NCBI RefSeq assembly: GCF_001544575.2
Contig: NZ_FCNY02000003.1
Location: forward strand, 434,001-498,000
DNA from: Caballeronia cordobensis
GTDB taxonomy: Bacteria; Pseudomonadota; Gammaproteobacteria; Burkholderiales; Burkholderiaceae
DNA: 64,000 bases
Direction: 5' to 3'
Shown: positions 63,628-64,000 of the stretch, in pieces
Layout: the number at the start of each line of letters is the position of its first letter
Position numbering within the stretch: position 1 is the stretch's first letter
Position numbers and translations under genes: made by a program
Notes under the pieces: model-generated
The model's input: only the letters and a program-made list of their open reading frames with translations
What the model was told of the DNA's origin: nothing
Database searches by the model: none

Positions 63628-63933
63628 TCAAAGATCGACGTAGATCTCGCCGCCTTCCACCTGCACGCCGTACACGCGGATCGGCTGCGTGACCGGCGCG
63701 CATTGCGCCGCACCCGTGCGGATGTCGAATCGTCCCTGATGCAGCGGACATTCGATGCAGCCGTCTTCCATATAGCCGTCGCTCAACAACGCGAACTGAT
63801 GCGTGCAGACGTTGTGCGTCGCATGCACTTCGCCGTCGAGCAAATAGAGCGCGATACGCTCCTCGCCGATCGTCACGCCGAGCGGCTCGTCTTCAACCAG
63901 ATCGGCGAGTTTCGCCGCGAACGTAAGCGCCAT
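63628..63933 (-). CDS. Rieske-type ferredoxin of the oxygenase
   Basis: A 101-residue Rieske ferredoxin with cluster ligands Cys43 and His45 (NVCTHQFALL) and Cys62 and His65 (ECPLHQGRFD). It carries electrons from the reductase to the alpha subunit. It is the first gene of the seven-gene minus-strand run down to 56098, with operator copy 4 upstream of its start. Confidence 0.95.
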   Translation of the reverse strand: MALTFAAKLADLVEDEPLGVTIGEERIALYLLDGEVHATHNVCTHQFALLSDGYMEDGCIECPLHQGRFDIRTGAAQCAPVTQPIRVYGVQVEGGEIYVDL

Positions 63934-63956
63934 GTTTGGCCCCTTCGAAAATATTG

Positions 63957-63968
63957 TCAGTGTGCTGA
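63957..63968. promoter_or_regulatory. Operator copy 4, TCAG-N4-CTGA (oxygenase/Mo-hydroxylase operon)
   Basis: TCAGTGTGCTGA lies 24 bases upstream of the ferredoxin start and about 40 bases from the window edge. It completes the set of four copies at the control regions of the cluster. Further upstream sequence is outside the window. Confidence 0.65.
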
Positions 63969-64000
63969 TGAATCTGATGAATGTATCCTAGCAGGACTTT

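Noticed and set aside
1..64000. tRNA, rRNA, CRISPR, insertion sequence or phage content
   Set aside because: No cloverleaf, repeat-spacer array, transposase or integrase was recognised on either strand.

Overview
The window is GC-rich, densely coded and almost entirely metabolic. The fused EIIA-HPr-EI/NagE phosphotransferase pair, the many CaiB/BaiF CoA-transferases, a DUF6900-like protein and the paralogous LysR regulators point to a Burkholderiaceae genome (Burkholderia/Caballeronia/Paraburkholderia type). This is inferred from gene content; no rRNA is present to confirm it. No tRNA, rRNA, CRISPR array, transposase or phage gene was found.

Layout. (1) 1-2 kb: the end of a GMC alcohol oxidoreductase and an aldehyde dehydrogenase. 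(2) 2-9 kb, minus strand: acyl-CoA dehydrogenase, MaoC hydratase, thiolase-like protein plus DUF35 partner, two CoA-transferases and a LysR regulator. (3) 9-16 kb: an alpha-methylacyl-CoA racemase-type gene, etfBA copy 1, an SDR, an esterase, a small protein and an enoyl-CoA hydratase. (4) 15.7-26.6 kb: a MmgE/PrpD gene, then a minus-strand operon (acyl-CoA dehydrogenase, etfBA copy 2, itaconyl/mesaconyl-CoA hydratase-like, CoA-transferase, CitE-type lyase, ETF:quinone oxidoreductase) facing a divergent LysR gene, and a nitroreductase. (5) 26.6-34 kb: a second CitE/MaoC/ACAD/CoA-transferase/racemase operon, a divergent MFS transporter and a TetR gene. (6) 34-42 kb: two alpha/beta hydrolase paralogues (one lacking its nucleophile), a SnoaL-like protein, an AAHS transporter, LysR, a CoA-transferase, an SDR and a DUF6900-like gene. 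(7) 42-46.6 kb: N-acetylglucosamine-type PTS. (8) 46.6-64 kb: a picolinate-type pyridine degradation cluster with BenE and two MFS transporters.

How the genes work together. Three separate cassettes follow the same plan: activate an acid with CoA, desaturate it, hydrate it, then cleave the C-C bond. One cleaves with a thiolase-like/DUF35 pair and two with CitE-type lyases. The right-hand cluster encodes a complete route from picolinate through 6-hydroxypicolinate, 3,6-dihydroxypicolinate and 2,5-dihydroxypyridine to N-formylmaleamate, maleamate, maleate and fumarate. Its steps are a Mo-hydroxylase, a four-component Rieske oxygenase, an amidohydrolase-type decarboxylase and NicX/NicD/NicF/NicE homologues. 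A MarR regulator sits at the edge.

Regulation is the most unusual content. Seven promoters between 10 and 36 kb share GTACGGAAC (one or two mismatches in two of them), followed after exactly 16 bases by TTGAC or a close variant, always pointing at the downstream gene. Four copies of TCAG-N4-CTGA lie at the three control regions of the pyridine cluster. Two identically spaced ACTACC-N8-GGTA(A/G)T operators lie between the second CitE operon and its MFS gene.
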